This document shows positions 34,435 to 45,557 of a stretch of DNA of 64,000 nucleotides, in pieces (position 1 is the first letter of the stretch; each line of letters opens with the position of its first letter). A model generated the notes under the pieces. It did no database searches. It was not told where the DNA came from and saw only the letters and a program-made list of their open reading frames with translations. Location: assembly GCF_027172205.1 (NCBI RefSeq), contig NC_070614.1, forward strand, positions 31,310,501 to 31,374,500, written 5' to 3'. The DNA is from Podarcis raffonei (lineage: Eukaryota > Chordata > Lepidosauria > Squamata > Lacertidae). Position numbers and translations under genes: made by a program.

Positions 34435-36025
34435 AGGGCGCTCCTGGAACACAGTATCTTTTCAAGTTAAATTTTCCTAATAGATTCAGATATGCAAACT
34501 CAACATCTGCCTTGTTTCAAATGGTCATCTTGCTTCAGCTCAGCTCTATCACACTTTTGCTTGTCAGATCTCATGGCATGTTCACAATACATTTATGTAT
34601 GTATGTTGAAGTTTATACCCCATTGTTCACTTGCATGATTCTTAAAGTGGCTCAACACATCTCAGCACCCCTTTATCCTCTAAAACATGGATAATAACAG
34701 GTCATATTTCCTTTCGGCTCTGACACAACGCAGCAATTTTAACCAAGTATTCACGTTATCAAGGAAGTGATAGCACTTAGATGAAAATATTTTGGGGGCG
34801 AGGAGGTATTCACAGATTTACTGGAATGTCACATGCAAACATATCTGAATTAACATCTCAGCAAAAGGTACATGCATCTTGGAGGCAGTCAGAAACACAA
34901 ACACTGCCCTTGATAGGGAAGTGTCAGAATGCATGGGAAACAATACAACCTCTTTGCAAAAATATATTGCCATCTAAAGGAAGCTCAGGAGAAAACACAA
35001 AAGAGACACACCTCCTCACCCGCCAGTGTAGATTTTTACATCACTCCTGAAACAAGAACAGGGACCAGAGGAATCCACCATTCCATTAGAAACAAATGGA
35101 AGTGTGATGGAATAGCAGCATAGATAAATGTGACTGCAGAGACTTCCGGGTTGGCGCCTCCGGAGAATGGCGGAGCTCCTCTCATCGGGAGGAACTTGCT
35201 CCGTGGAAAATAGGGTCTGACCACCACGGCGAAGGCGGAGACCCACAGAAATCACAAGCGGGAGAAGCTTGTGAACCTGGGATTCGGCTGGCACCTTTTG
35301 CGCCTCCCCTACTCGTGGGGAAACCCTGTTTTGGGGATCCGGAGAGACGTGGGGTGAGTGGCGCGGTGCTTTGAATCAACTGCTTTTTTCATGGAGTGAA
35401 GCCACATTGCTGTTGCTGGAAAGCGCTGACTTTTACCTGTGGACAATTGGATATTAAACAACTACCCGTGAGTAGAACAGAAAATTGGATCTTTAAATAT
35501 CTTAATTTGGTATCGAAGCGGGAAGGTCAAAAACAGAAAGTCCGCCTTCCGCTTTTTGTAAATAGACTGAAGCAAAGACGTTACAAGCTAAAGTCTTTGA
35601 AAGCTTTTGACAAAGGATTAAATCCCCATTGGTTAAGAACACAAAACCCCACTTGGAAGCAGGTTTCGAACCTAGTAAGCCTGCAGGAGAGAGGGGGAAA
35701 TTAAACTACCACAGCTCTGAACCTGGGAACGGGCTGCCAGGTGACGTTCGGGGAATGCTTGCTGACAGAACGGATTTGACAGTTAGTTAATATAAGAGCA
35801 AGATACTGTTTCCATTGTCCTCTTCTGCATTTAAAATGGAGGAAAAAGTAACTGAAAATCGAAACTAAGTTTATTGTTTGAGCTGTGCTTGAAAGAACTG
35901 ATACAAGTGGAGACTGTTTCCCTCTAGAGGGAGTTTTCGAAACTGTTACAGGAGAGTAACTGGGGAGGTCTCCAGCTGCAAGATAAAGATTCTGAGAACC
36001 AGAGATTGACCTTGGACTTTTCAAA

Positions 36026-36667
36026 ATGTTGATAGGAGAAGCTGTTGTGACTGCATTATGGAAGACAAACTATTTGCTGGAAGAGCTACATAAAAAGATG
36101 GATGACATGAGGGTTGAAGTGAATAATTTGAGACAAAAAGCGAGCACCAACCTGGCACAGGATCCTACTTTGGCAGAACAAATGGTGGAGGAAAAGGAGA
36201 AAGTTGTTGTTCTCGAGCCTAAAATAGCACAAGTGGGATCTTCAGTTTCACATAAGCAAGTGGAGGACTATAAATTGAGGCCTTTTATGATTGAAGTTAG
36301 AAAAAACCAGATTTTGAAGACTGGATCCCAGCTTGGACTGAAGAAGGAAAGTTGGAAAGATCCCTCTACCCAGGGATTAATTGACTTTTGGGACATGGAT
36401 TTGGATTTGGAGGAGATCGGAGGTTTGGGGGCCTTTGGATTTGGAGGAATGTCGAAGTACATCCTGAAATACTGTATAGACCCTAGCTTCAATTATGGGA
36501 ATTCGGCTGAAATGTCCAGAAGGAATAAAAGTAATGCTAGGATGGAGTTCCCACGAGATTTGCTCTTTAGCATTAAAGAATATGAAGAAGATCTGCAGAA
36601 GGGGCCTGGAAATGATTTAAGAGCCTCGGACATAAGAACTCCAGATGGATGGACTATATGGAATTGA
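36026..36667 (+). CDS. Single ORF of the outer retroposon (ORF1-like)
   Basis: An uninterrupted frame of 213 codons. Residues about 15-75 form a charged, leucine-spaced stretch (LLEELHKKMDDMRVEVNNL) predicted to be coiled coil, as in L1 ORF1 proteins. The rest has a low-complexity glycine/aspartate patch (FWDMDLDLEEIGGLGAFGFGG) and an acidic C-terminal part. I do not see the RRM or zinc-knuckle sequence needed to prove an L1 ORF1, so the link to ORF1 is inferred from position and the coiled coil. It is a transposon product, not a host gene. Confidence 0.5.
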   Translation: MLIGEAVVTALWKTNYLLEELHKKMDDMRVEVNNLRQKASTNLAQDPTLAEQMVEEKEKVVVLEPKIAQVGSSVSHKQVEDYKLRPFMIEVRKNQILKTGSQLGLKKESWKDPSTQGLIDFWDMDLDLEEIGGLGAFGFGGMSKYILKYCIDPSFNYGNSAEMSRRNKSNARMEFPRDLLFSIKEYEEDLQKGPGNDLRASDIRTPDGWTIWN

Positions 36668-37089
36668 CGGAAAGGACTGGCAGAATCCGAAACCAGGGAG
36701 AGGAGTTGATGGAAGAAGATTAGAAAATCTAAAGTTTGTTTATTGCAAAATTAATGAGTGATAGAAAAATGGTGGATTGATATTTTATGGATTTAGCAGA
36801 AATGTTATACAGAGCTAAGCATATATAAGTATTTTAGCTTTAATGTTAACATAAGGTTAAAAAATAAAATAAAATATGTTATTTACAATTTGACAGAGAA
36901 TAGAGAAAGATGGAAAGGATTTGCTGAAATAACTAGTAGAAGTGGAATACAAAAAGGGAGGTGAGAGGAGGTCGAAGAAACAAGGGAATGAAAGAAATGT
37001 TTCAGCTTGATGGTTTGTGCTTTGTATTGTTTATATATTGTATTGTTTATGTATTGTATTGTTCTTATTGTATTGTTCTTATGTATTGT

Positions 37090-38480
37090 CATGGGACCTA
37101 GACGGCTCTGGTTGCCCTAACAGATGATCTTCGTAGACAGCTGGATCGAGGCGGGTCGGGGCTGCTGATTCTTCTAGATCTGTCAGCAGCTTTCGACATG
37201 GTCGATCATGAACTTCTGGACCACCGCCTTGCCGACGTGGGGATCCAGGGCACAGTCCTTCAATGGCTGCGCTCGTTTCTCTCTGGTCGGGGACAGAGGG
37301 AGGCGCTTGGGGGGGAATTGTCATCGCGCCACTCCTTGGTGTGTGGAGTACCTCAGGGTGCGATACTCTCCCCGATGCTTTTCAACATCTTTATGCGCCC
37401 CCCTCGCCCAGCTTGTTCGGAGTTTTGGGCTGGGTTGCCATCAGTATGCCGATGACACCCAACTCTATCTGTTGATGGATGGCCATCCTGACTCGGCCCC
37501 AGACACACTGACCAGATGTTTGGAAGCTGTGGCTGGATGGTTACGTGGGAGCCGGTTGAAGCTAAATCCTTCGAAGACAGAGGTCCTGTGGCTAGGACGG
37601 GGCGATACGGGATTGGGGGGGCAACTCCCATCTCTTGCGGGGGCGCAATTAGTGCCAGCACCATCCGTTAAGAGTTTGGGTGTAATCTTTGACACCTCCC
37701 TTTCCATGGAGGCGCAGATTGCAGCTATAACAAAGGCGGCATTTTTCCATCTCCCCCAAGCTAAGCAGTTGGCTCCTTACCTCTCTCGCCCTGACCTAGC
37801 CACTGTGATCCACGCGACGGTCACCTCCAGACTGGATTATTGTAACTCGCTCTACGTGGGGCTGCCCTTGAGACTGACCCAGAAACTCCAGCGGGTGCAG
37901 AATGCTGCAGCGAGACTCCTTACGAGGTCTTCGCTGCGAGATCACATTCACCTGGTGCTATACAAGCTGCACTGGCTCCCGGTGGAGTACAGGATCAGGT
38001 TTAAGGTGCTGGTTTTAACCTTTAAAGCCCTATACGGCCTAGGACCCTCGTACCTACGGGACCGCCTCTCCTGGTATGCCCCACAGAGAAACTTACGGTC
38101 TTCAAATAAAAACATCTTGAAGGTCCCAGGCCACAGAGAAGTTAGGCTGGCCTCAACTAGAGCCAGGGCTTTTTCGGCTGTGGCTCCGATCTGGTGGAAC
38201 ACTCTGTCACAAGAGACTAGGGCCCTGCGGGACTTGACATCTTTCCGCAGGGCCTGCAAGACAGAGCTGTTCCACCAGGCCTTTGGCCAGGGCACAGCCT
38301 GACTCCCTCCCTCGGCAATCTTCGCGGAGCTCGGGCTCAATGGTTGCCAGTGGCTTGAATTAATTAATTTTATAATGAATGATTTTAGGGTGTTGTTTAT
38401 GCTGTACTTTTGTACTGTTTTATTGTTGTTAGCCGCCCTGAGCCCGGCTTCGGCTGGGGAGGGTGGGATATAAATAAAAA

Positions 38481-38522
<42 letters not shown>
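37090..38522 (+). mobile_element. L2-clade LINE, 5'-truncated, nested
   Basis: Encodes the C-terminal half of an L2 polymerase. Reverse-transcriptase blocks are LLDLSAAFDMVDHELL (37170-37216), GVPQGAILSPMLFNIFM (37343-37395) and the catalytic YADDTQLYLL (about 37446-37475). The post-RT region follows, with SRLDYCNSLYVGLP and LTRSSLRDHIHLVLYKLHWLPVEYR-type segments, ending FHQAFGQGTA at 38302. The frame changes once between the second and third blocks, so it is inactive. The 3' end has GCCGCCCTGAGCCCGGCTTC and an (ATT)n tail. An 11-bp duplication, TTATGTATTGT, flanks it (37079-37089, 38523-38533). Confidence 0.92.
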
Positions 38523-38526
<4 letters not shown>

Positions 38527-38627
38527 GTATTGTTTCTTTCTCTCTTTTTTTGCTTTTCTTTTTTGTCTTTTTTCCTGTTAAAAGTAATAAATATTATTTC
38601 CCAAAAAAAAGGATAAATGTGACTGCA

Positions 38628-39329
38628 ATGGACAGATCTTGAGTCAGCAGCAGTCAGAGTTTGTTAGAACATCAACCAATATGAAAGAACTGGTGAGTAA
38701 AAAAATACAGAACTTTGCTGTCAAACAAATTGGGATTGTATGCCAGTTAGATAGGCACTGTTTGTCATTTAGACAGCAACCTGGAGAGAGAAGGACCTAT
38801 TCTGATTCGTATTAGGAACTACTGTAGCTAAACATGGATAACCAATTTGATTCCTTGAAGGGGAATTAAAAATCTTAGAAGGGGTTGTAAGATAGTTGCT
38901 AGGGCAGTGAAACAAATGCCCATTGTAAGTGGAAATAGTCTATCCTGAGAAGAAGTTTGAAGGAAAGTGCTGACTGGGGTTTTAAAGTTCAGTGTAAAGA
39001 GTGTCTGCCTGAAACGACATGCTGTGCCTTACATGAATACGCATGTATAAAATGAAGTGTTGTACCTTTGAAGAGTAACCATAAAGCTGGAACCCACATG
39101 TAAGTGTAAGGAAACTGAAGTCTCCAGTGTTGTTAATAAGGAGAGCTGTATCTTTTAAACAGAAAATTGCTCATGCTTTCCAGTTCCCATTTTCAGTTTA
39201 GAGAGTCTGACACAGTGATCACTGACACAAAGTATCAGAATCTTAAACAACAAAACAAAAACCTAGTCCTTTTAGAAACAAAATATTAGACCGTAGTTTT
39301 ACACTGGGGAAGTAATTCCACACAGAGAA
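38628..39329 (+). other. 3' module of the OR-6 unit
   Basis: Continuation of the duplicated non-coding module interrupted by the LINE insertion; matches 54542-55216. No gene is seen. Confidence 0.5.
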
Positions 39330-39714
39330 TGTTGGCATAATTGCGTTCCACCTTAAGAACAGACGTGTGGAATTGTTGTATGTCACATGAGTGTTTACAC
39401 TCCAGCACAGCTTGCTGGGAACTTTCGTTTTGTGTATAGCTATTGCTTATGCTGCTTGCTTTGGACATGAAGGGGATCAGACATGTTTTTCTTTTGTCCT
39501 GATGTATGCTGAATAAACTGCTTGTAAATATGCGCACACATACGTCTGTTGCGTAGTGTTATCTCTGCTGATTAGAACATGCCCTAACTTTTGAAGTTTC
39601 GGTCGCTGAATCATGTGGCACCAAGAACTGGAGTTTGTCCGGTACACCAGCTGGTGGGATGGAGCCAGCTGGGGGCCTGCCAATTGCCCCCGCTTCCTTG
39701 GTTGTATGCCAACA
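39330..39714 (+). mobile_element. Solo LTR (fossil) with 5-bp target-site duplication
   Basis: Perfect terminal inversions TGTTGGCATA and TATGCCAACA, a 5-bp target-site duplication GAGAA on both sides (39325-39329, 39715-39719), and AATAAA at 39512-39517. The homologous module near OR-8 (about 49600) lacks it. It is shared with the right block at 55217-55595, so it inserted before the block duplication. Ends and duplication length resemble the copia-type element at 62536. Confidence 0.88.
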
Positions 39715-41257
39715 GAGAATTGAGGGTCAGCTTCCAAGATCAGATGGAGAGCATCCCATTTACAATATTATGTGAATACAGAACTTTTGCTAGGACTAAA
39801 AACTTTTCATGCTCTGGGACTTATTGAAAGATGGCACACAATAAGCCACACAAAAGACTTCATATTGAACAGAGGTATCCTTATTTCTTTTAAGGAATAG
39901 GCAAGGTGAACATTGTATTTAAATGGAAAATACCAATACACATAAAGAGCTTGTGCTTATGCACATATTTCATATTAAATCTGCCTCCAAGGTGCACCAC
40001 AAGACTTTCTGGTGCCTTGTGGCAGTCAGTTGGTAGTTAACTACTCCTCATCTAGTGGCATGTATCAGCAGAGTCTTCACAAATTTCCTGCTCCCATCAG
40101 AACAGCTTCTTCCAGAGTCCGCAGTTAATGGAAAATCTTCTTTCCCACACAGTTCAAAGTACCAAAGTGTTTATTGTCTCCAGACACAAGAGGAACTTAA
40201 ACACTACTATGTGTACAGTTCTTTTGGACCTTGAAGCAAAGATATATATGTATAGAGATCTGCTAACACTATCACCATGCTAGCTAATACTGCTTTGTAA
40301 AACCTACAACCTCTTCCCCTTTCTCTCACAGATTCAGGCCCTGACACGCAAGCAGGACAGCAACAGAAAGTGCACAACAAAACCATAATGAAAGCAAAGC
40401 CCTGGAGATTATTATACCTTTGTCTATGTGTAGACATAAATCCTGAATCTCAGAACATTCAGACATGGTGGATGTGCACCTTAAGACATGAGCCCAAGCA
40501 CTCTGTAATTTAACCTATTGTTCATACTACACCAACAAGACAGTGTATCACATTTTTAAAGGAATTGATAGCAGTAAGATATATATGAAATCCTTGCTTG
40601 TGGTAGTATTATCATAGAACCTGATGAATGACTACAGCAAGTTTTTGAATATGTTCAGGTCACAAATAGAAAAAGAGGTGCTGAATGTAAAACAATTCAC
40701 ACCTTTCTGTATGGGAGACCAATATAAGCAGGACAAACCACAAACCCTTAGTCACCATTGCAAGCAAGGGCCTCAAGAACACTCCAAGTATTTTTTCTCT
40801 CCAGGTGAAATCTATGGTATTTCCTTAGAGTTTACACCTGGTTGAAATTTAGTGGTGGCTCTTGCATTGCCCAGAGCTTTTAGCATAGTCAGATAAGCAG
40901 TGAGACCGACTGTGAGGTGGTATGTGTGAACTGATAGTTTAAAAATTTCAGTGCATGCACTGAACTGAGATAGGGCAAAATAATACTCTTCAGATGGTTA
41001 TATATGCCCCTTGCAAGCTAGTGCCTCTAGCCCCAACTGTTCCTCCATTAGAAATTTCACTGCATGCTACTGAACTAGCGGGGTGGCAGAAAGCAAAGTA
41101 AAAATTACAAAGCATTTACGGAAAAACCCTTAGACTGAAAACAGACCTTTATTTCGCATTACAAAATGACTGGGCCACATAACTAGATAAACGAAGATCC
41201 CCTGCTAAGCTCTAGTTTAATAGAAAACTCAGGCCCAGACTGCAACATGCAGAACAC
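39715..41257. other. Duplicated non-coding module
   Basis: Matches 55596-57223 of the right block. Part (about 40140-40437) looks LTR-like on the minus strand (AATAAA in GACAATAAACACTTTGG near its end), but no ends could be fixed. No gene is supported. Confidence 0.35.
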
Positions 41258-41403
41258 ATTAACTCTGACTTAACACAAGGTGTTCAGTCTCAGATACAAA
41301 AGAGACAGAGACAAAAATGTATGATGGCACAGGGTTATGAACATACATCCCACTACAACCAAAGGTGACGGTCAAAAGGTATGATGGTATCATAGAGACA
41401 TGT

Positions 41404-41732
41404 AGAGCCAGGGCTTTTTCGGCTGTGGCTCCAATCTGGTGCAATGCTCTGTCACAAGAGACTGGGGCCCTGCAGGACTTGACATCTTTCTGCAGGGCCT
41501 GCAAGACAGAGCTGTTCCACCAGGCCTTTGGTCAGGGCACAGCCTGACTCCCTCCTTTGGCAATCTTCACAGAACTTTAGCCTAATGGTTGCCATCAATT
41601 TGATTTGAATTAATTTTATAATGAAATGATTTTAGAATGTTGTACTATTTTATTGTTGTTAGCCGCCCTGAGCCTGGCTTTGGCTGGGGAGGGCGGGATA
41701 TAAATAATTTTTTTAAATTATTATTATTATTA
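41404..41732 (+). repeat. L2 LINE 3' end, left copy
   Basis: Matches the last part of the L2 at 37090-38522, from the GAGCCAGGGCTTTTTCGGC block through CTGTTCCACCAGGCCTTTGG and GCCGCCCTGAGCCTGGC to a short (ATT)5 tail. The orthologous copy in the right block (58200-58543) has a longer (ATT)n tail. Confidence 0.88.
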
Positions 41733-41749
41733 GGGCTCTTAACAGAAAG

Positions 41750-42316
41750 TAACTCCCAGGTCATATCAAATACAGACCTCGAATTGTCAAGTATTCAAAT
41801 GCCACAGAAAGTATCTAGTTCAGATATCATAAAAGGGAGGAAAGAATAGCAGAAGTAGGAAGAACACAGTGGGGGGGGATGCTGAGCTGGTCATATCTCA
41901 CACAAGTATTTTAAATATTATATAGTAAGTTGTTTTGAAACAGGGTGGTTTAGTTGCATATCTTCAGTATTTGTCTTAGACCCATGGGGCAAAGTCTTAA
42001 AAAAAACCCATGGTTGTTTCGTGTGGGACTCTTGAGTCCAAGCATCCAGGAAAACAATTGCTATTTTGTTTGGGGCTCATACTGTACTTGGGACCAAACT
42101 CCCAAGAACATAAATATAATAATGGTACTAATTTTTCACCCCATGGTAAAATAATCATTCTGCAAGTATATACAAACATTTTCACTGTCTCAGAAGAAAA
42201 GGATGGAGAAATTTTTAAAAAAGAAAAAAAGATCCACGAGTGGCTAGAAGAATACAGAACATCTTAAAGTGATGAAGAAATTGCATCTGGAAATCTATTT
42301 TTTATAAAGAAAAATA
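41750..42316 (+). promoter_or_regulatory. Conserved 5' module with putative non-coding exon end, OR-7
   Basis: Same module as before the other plus-strand genes, ending in a donor-like AAATA/GTAAGA (GT at 42317-42318). It is nearly identical to 58560-59121 before OR-10. The downstream intron is short because of a deletion that fused it to an L1 remnant. Confidence 0.4.
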
Positions 42317-42504
42317 GTAAGATGTTTAATTTTATAACATTAGTTATACCTGGATAGCTTTCAGAGAACAAAATGCAGACAATGCTACTATAGTCTATTG
42401 TGTAGAATGGGAAATAGTGCTTGTTTTAGGTTTTTCCGGAAACCTGACATAGACTGCACATAGAAAAACCAGTGACCTGGTTTCCATGACAAGCTAAGCC
42501 AAAT

Positions 42505-42597
42505 TTCTTGCTGCTGTAGTCACATGCATGAATAAATTTCTATACTGTTTGGGTAGTTCTGCCCCTATAATTCCCAGAAGAAAAAGCACTACTTAGC
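42505..42597 (-). repeat. L1 LINE remnant shared with OR-8 unit
   Basis: CTTGCTGCTGTAG...CATGAATAAATTTC...CTATAATTCCCAGAAGAAAAA...CTACTTAGCAG corresponds to the 5' edge of the L1 fragment at 46786-47374. The rest of the L1 and much of the module upstream were deleted. The right block has the same remnant at about 59313-59403. Confidence 0.6.
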
Positions 42598-42828
42598 AGT
42601 AGTTTATCTTAGGACGATGTTGCAGTATCAATATGGAGCTGAAAGCTAAGTTCTCCTTCAGATGAAGATTTATTATTACACTATTTTCTTCTCTTCTTTC
42701 TTTTAAATCTATTTCCCACAAAAACCACATCCAAAGCAGTATTGGTTACCAAATATAAGTTATCAGAAGAGGACTTAAACCTGTGCTTATCTTCCTGTTT
42801 TCTTCTAGAAGAACCAGTCACTTTAGTA

Positions 42829-43521
42829 ATGAATGCAAAGATAGCCAATGAATCCTCTGTCTCTGAATTTCTACTCCTGGAGTTTTCAGCTGTACGGGAA
42901 CTGCAGATTCTACACTTCTCTCTGTTCCTGGTATTGTACATGGCAATTGTATTTGGGAATCTCCTCATCATCTCTGCCATAGCTTTTGACCACCACCTTC
43001 ACACTCCCATGTACTTCTTTCTGATGAACTTGGCCATACAGGACATAGGGGCTGTTTCTGTCACCATCCCCAAATCCATGGCCAATTCTCTCATGAATAT
43101 CAGACACATTTCTTATGCTGGATGCATTTCTCAAGTGCTTTCATTCTTTTTCTTTGTATCATGTGATATTGCCCTTCTTACGGTCATGGCATATGATCGC
43201 TATGTTGCCATTTGCAATCCATTACAGTATGAAATGGTGATGAACAGGGCAGTCTGCAAAAAGATGGTTGCTGGTGTGTGGGTTGCTGGAATTCTTAATG
43301 CAGTCATGCAAATTCAACATCTGCCTTGTTTCAAATTGTCATCTTGCATTCCTTCAGCTCAGCTCTATCACACTTTTGCTTGTCAGATCTCATGGCATGT
43401 TCACAATACATTTATGTATGTATGTATGTATGTTGAAGTTTATACCCCATTGTTCACTTGCATGATTCTTAAAGTGGCTGAACACATCTCAGCACCCCTT
43501 AATCCTCTAACACATGGATAA
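42829..43521 (+). pseudogene. OR-7: olfactory receptor truncated by deletion
   Basis: The first 160 residues are a normal OR N-terminal half (NES glycosylation site, FGNLLIISAIAFDHH, PMYFFLMNLAIQDIG, MAYDRYVAICNPL, up to ILNAVM in helix 4) and are nearly identical to OR-10. At 43306-43310 the sequence jumps from the coding region into the 3' flank, deleting 558 bp relative to OR-10. The sequence ATGCA is present at both breakpoints in OR-10 (60108-60112 and 60666-60670). The frame then reads about 70 codons of former 3'-flank sequence to a stop at 43521. Helices 5-7 are gone, so it cannot be a working receptor. The acceptor (AG at 42807-42808) and start are intact, so a transcript is possible. 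Confidence 0.94.
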
Positions 43522-44121
43522 TAACAGGTCATATTTCCTTTCGGCTATGACACATCGCAGCGATTTTAACCAAGTATTCACGTATTCAAGGAAGTGATAG
43601 CACTTAGATGAAATTATTTTGGGGGGATGAGGAATTCACAGATTTACTGGAATGTCACATGCACACATATCTGAATTAACATCTCAGCAAAAATACATGC
43701 ATCTTGGAGGCAGTCAGAAACACAAACACTGCCCTGTGATAGGGAAGTGTCAGTACGCATGGGGGGGGGGGGAATACAACCTCTTTGCAAAAATATTTTG
43801 CCATCTAAAGGAAGTTCAGGAACAAAATACAAAAGAGAGACACCTCCTCACCAGACAATGCAGATTTTTACATCACTACTGAAATAAGAACAGAACAGGG
43901 TCCAGAGGTATTCACCATTCCCTTAGAAACAAATGGAAGTGTAATGGAATAACAAATAGGTACTTAATAAATTTTTTCATGTTACTTCTAGTCTCAAAAA
44001 GTCCCACTCTAGTGGAGAGGCAGAAAGTGAAGTGAAGATTATAAAGTATTGGGGGGGGGGGGGAGACGGATGGACAGACCTTGGACTCAAAACAGATCCT
44101 TATTTGGCATCACAAAATTAA
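43522..44121 (+). other. 3' module of the OR-7 unit
   Basis: Non-coding module matching 60882-61489. It includes poly-G runs at about 43760-43771 and 44051-44063. About 1.5 kb of the module present 3' of OR-5, -6, -8 and -9 is missing here and after OR-10. Confidence 0.5.
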
Positions 44122-44592
44122 TGTTTGGTTGGCCGATATTATCAAAGGCATAAGAGGCTGGTTGCAGGTGTGAAGGTATTGGTGGTGAGATTTGGGCTCG
44201 CATGGTGCTTAGGCATTGGAATAGTGTTGTGTGGGGGAGGGAAGGTGCAGCCATCACCTGCCCCTCCATGCTTAAGGGTATTCCGTTAAAGGAATCTGGG
44301 GATATGGATCTCGTCCAAAGCCTGTGGAGGGGCTAGGGCCATCCCAAGATCCCTTCAGGAATCCAGGGGATGCTCAAGTTGATCCACATCAGCAGGGCTC
44401 CCCCTGCTGGTGGTTTACCCTTACAGACTTCCTGCAAGGCAGGCAGGAGTGTAGTCTGTTGTTGCCAACGCCTAAGACAATACCGCTCACATTCTGTAAC
44501 CAATAAAGTTGTGGCCTAAACTAACATTAACCTAAAATGCTGTGTCCTTGTGTCTTTATTTCTCTTGGGGGTGTCTTAGGGACATTGACACA
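44122..44592 (+). mobile_element. Solo LTR-like element (fossil), left copy
   Basis: Starts TGTTTGG and ends TTGACACA, with AATTA on both sides (44116-44120, 44594-44598) and AATAAA at 44502-44507. The middle, CCTGCCCCTCCATG...ATTCCGTTAAAGGAATC, is shared with the LTR at 57227-58033, so the two belong to related subfamilies. Shared with 61490-61960, hence older than the block duplication. Confidence 0.7.
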
Positions 44593-44593
44593 C

Positions 44594-45557
44594 AATTACA
44601 GGGCCACATCCTTAGAGCAGGGAAGCTCCCTTGATGAACTCTTGTTTCATAGAAAACTCAGGACCAGGCTACCATGCGTGTTAAAACCTTAACTCTGATT
44701 TAACATAAGGTGTCCAGTCCCAGACACATAAGATACTGAGACAAAAATGATATTATGGAACAGGGTTATGAGCACAGACTCCTCTGCAACCAAGGGTAAG
44801 GGTTGAATGCATGATGATATCTCAGGGACACATAGGGATGTTGTTAATGAAGAACTAGCTCTCAGACAGTATAAAATACAGGCCTCAGATGAACATATAT
44901 TAAAATGCAATAAACAGCATCTCCTCCAGATACCCTAAATGGGAGAACACAGTGGGTAAGGGGAAATTACTGTACATGGGGAACACTGAGCTAGTTATAC
45001 CTCACGCAACTATCAGAAATGAGTCTGAGAAGCTCCAGCTGAAACAAGAAGGTTCCAGAAAGACTTATATGGCATTGACATCATCACTATTATTAGTATT
45101 AAATAATATGGTGGGTTTTTTTTTAGAAACAGGAAAATAAATAAATCTAAGTGTCTGTGGTTTATTCTAGCTTAAATATTTTCATGAGCAATGTTTAAGG
45201 TGGAAGTTTACATACTTTGATGGATTTGTGTTGGACTCCTGGGACCAAGGCTTAACAAACACTCCTGCTGCTTTTTGTGGGGCTCCTGAGTCCAAGCAAC
45301 AAGGAACACAATTGCTGATTTGATTGAGGCTCTTGAGACCAAACTCCTAGGAACATAACTGTAACAATAGTAATAAATTTCCACCCCATGGTAAACTCTT
45401 CATTCTGCAAGAGTATAGAAACATTTTCACTGCCTCAGAAGAAAAGGAGGAAGAGATTAAAAGAAAGAAAAAAAAAGATCCATGGGTGGCTAGAAGAATG
45501 CAGACCATCTTAAAGTGATAAAGAAATTTCATCTGGAAATTTATTTAAAGGAAAAGA
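44594..45557 (+). promoter_or_regulatory. 5' module of the OR-8 unit
   Basis: Duplicated non-coding sequence ending in a donor-like AAAAGA/GTGAGA (GT at 45558-45559), in the same position as the donors before OR-5, -6 and -9. The GTGAGA variant is a weaker but acceptable donor. Confidence 0.4.

Larger units (their letters stand above)
35139..38611 (+). mobile_element. L1/HAL1-like retroposon carrying a nested L2 LINE
   Basis: An insertion with a 16-bp target-site duplication, GATAAATGTGACTGCA (35123-35138 and 38612-38627), and a terminal A8 tail. The right block (about 54525-54541) has the empty site. Without the L2 (37090-38522 plus its duplication) the element is about 2.0 kb: a GC-rich 5' leader, one reading frame at 36026-36667, an AT-rich 3' region and poly(A). 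No reverse transcriptase belongs to the outer element, so it must have been mobilised in trans, like mammalian HAL1 half-LINEs. Confidence 0.75.
34850..45170 (+). repeat. Left copy of a recent segmental duplication
   Basis: Collinear with 54250-62535 at very high identity: long stretches such as 40850-41240 versus 56820-57220 look identical by eye. The offset is about 15.9 kb near 38.6 kb, 16.8 kb at OR-7/OR-10 and 17.36 kb beyond, because indels differ. This copy alone has the nested LINE insertion (35139-38611) and the 558-bp deletion in OR-7. Confidence 0.9.

Noticed and set aside
35701-36024. 107-codon minus-strand open frame
   Set aside because: Antisense within the leader of the retroposon at 35139; no independent support.
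37948-38340. 130-codon minus-strand open frame
   Set aside because: Antisense to the L2 polymerase region.
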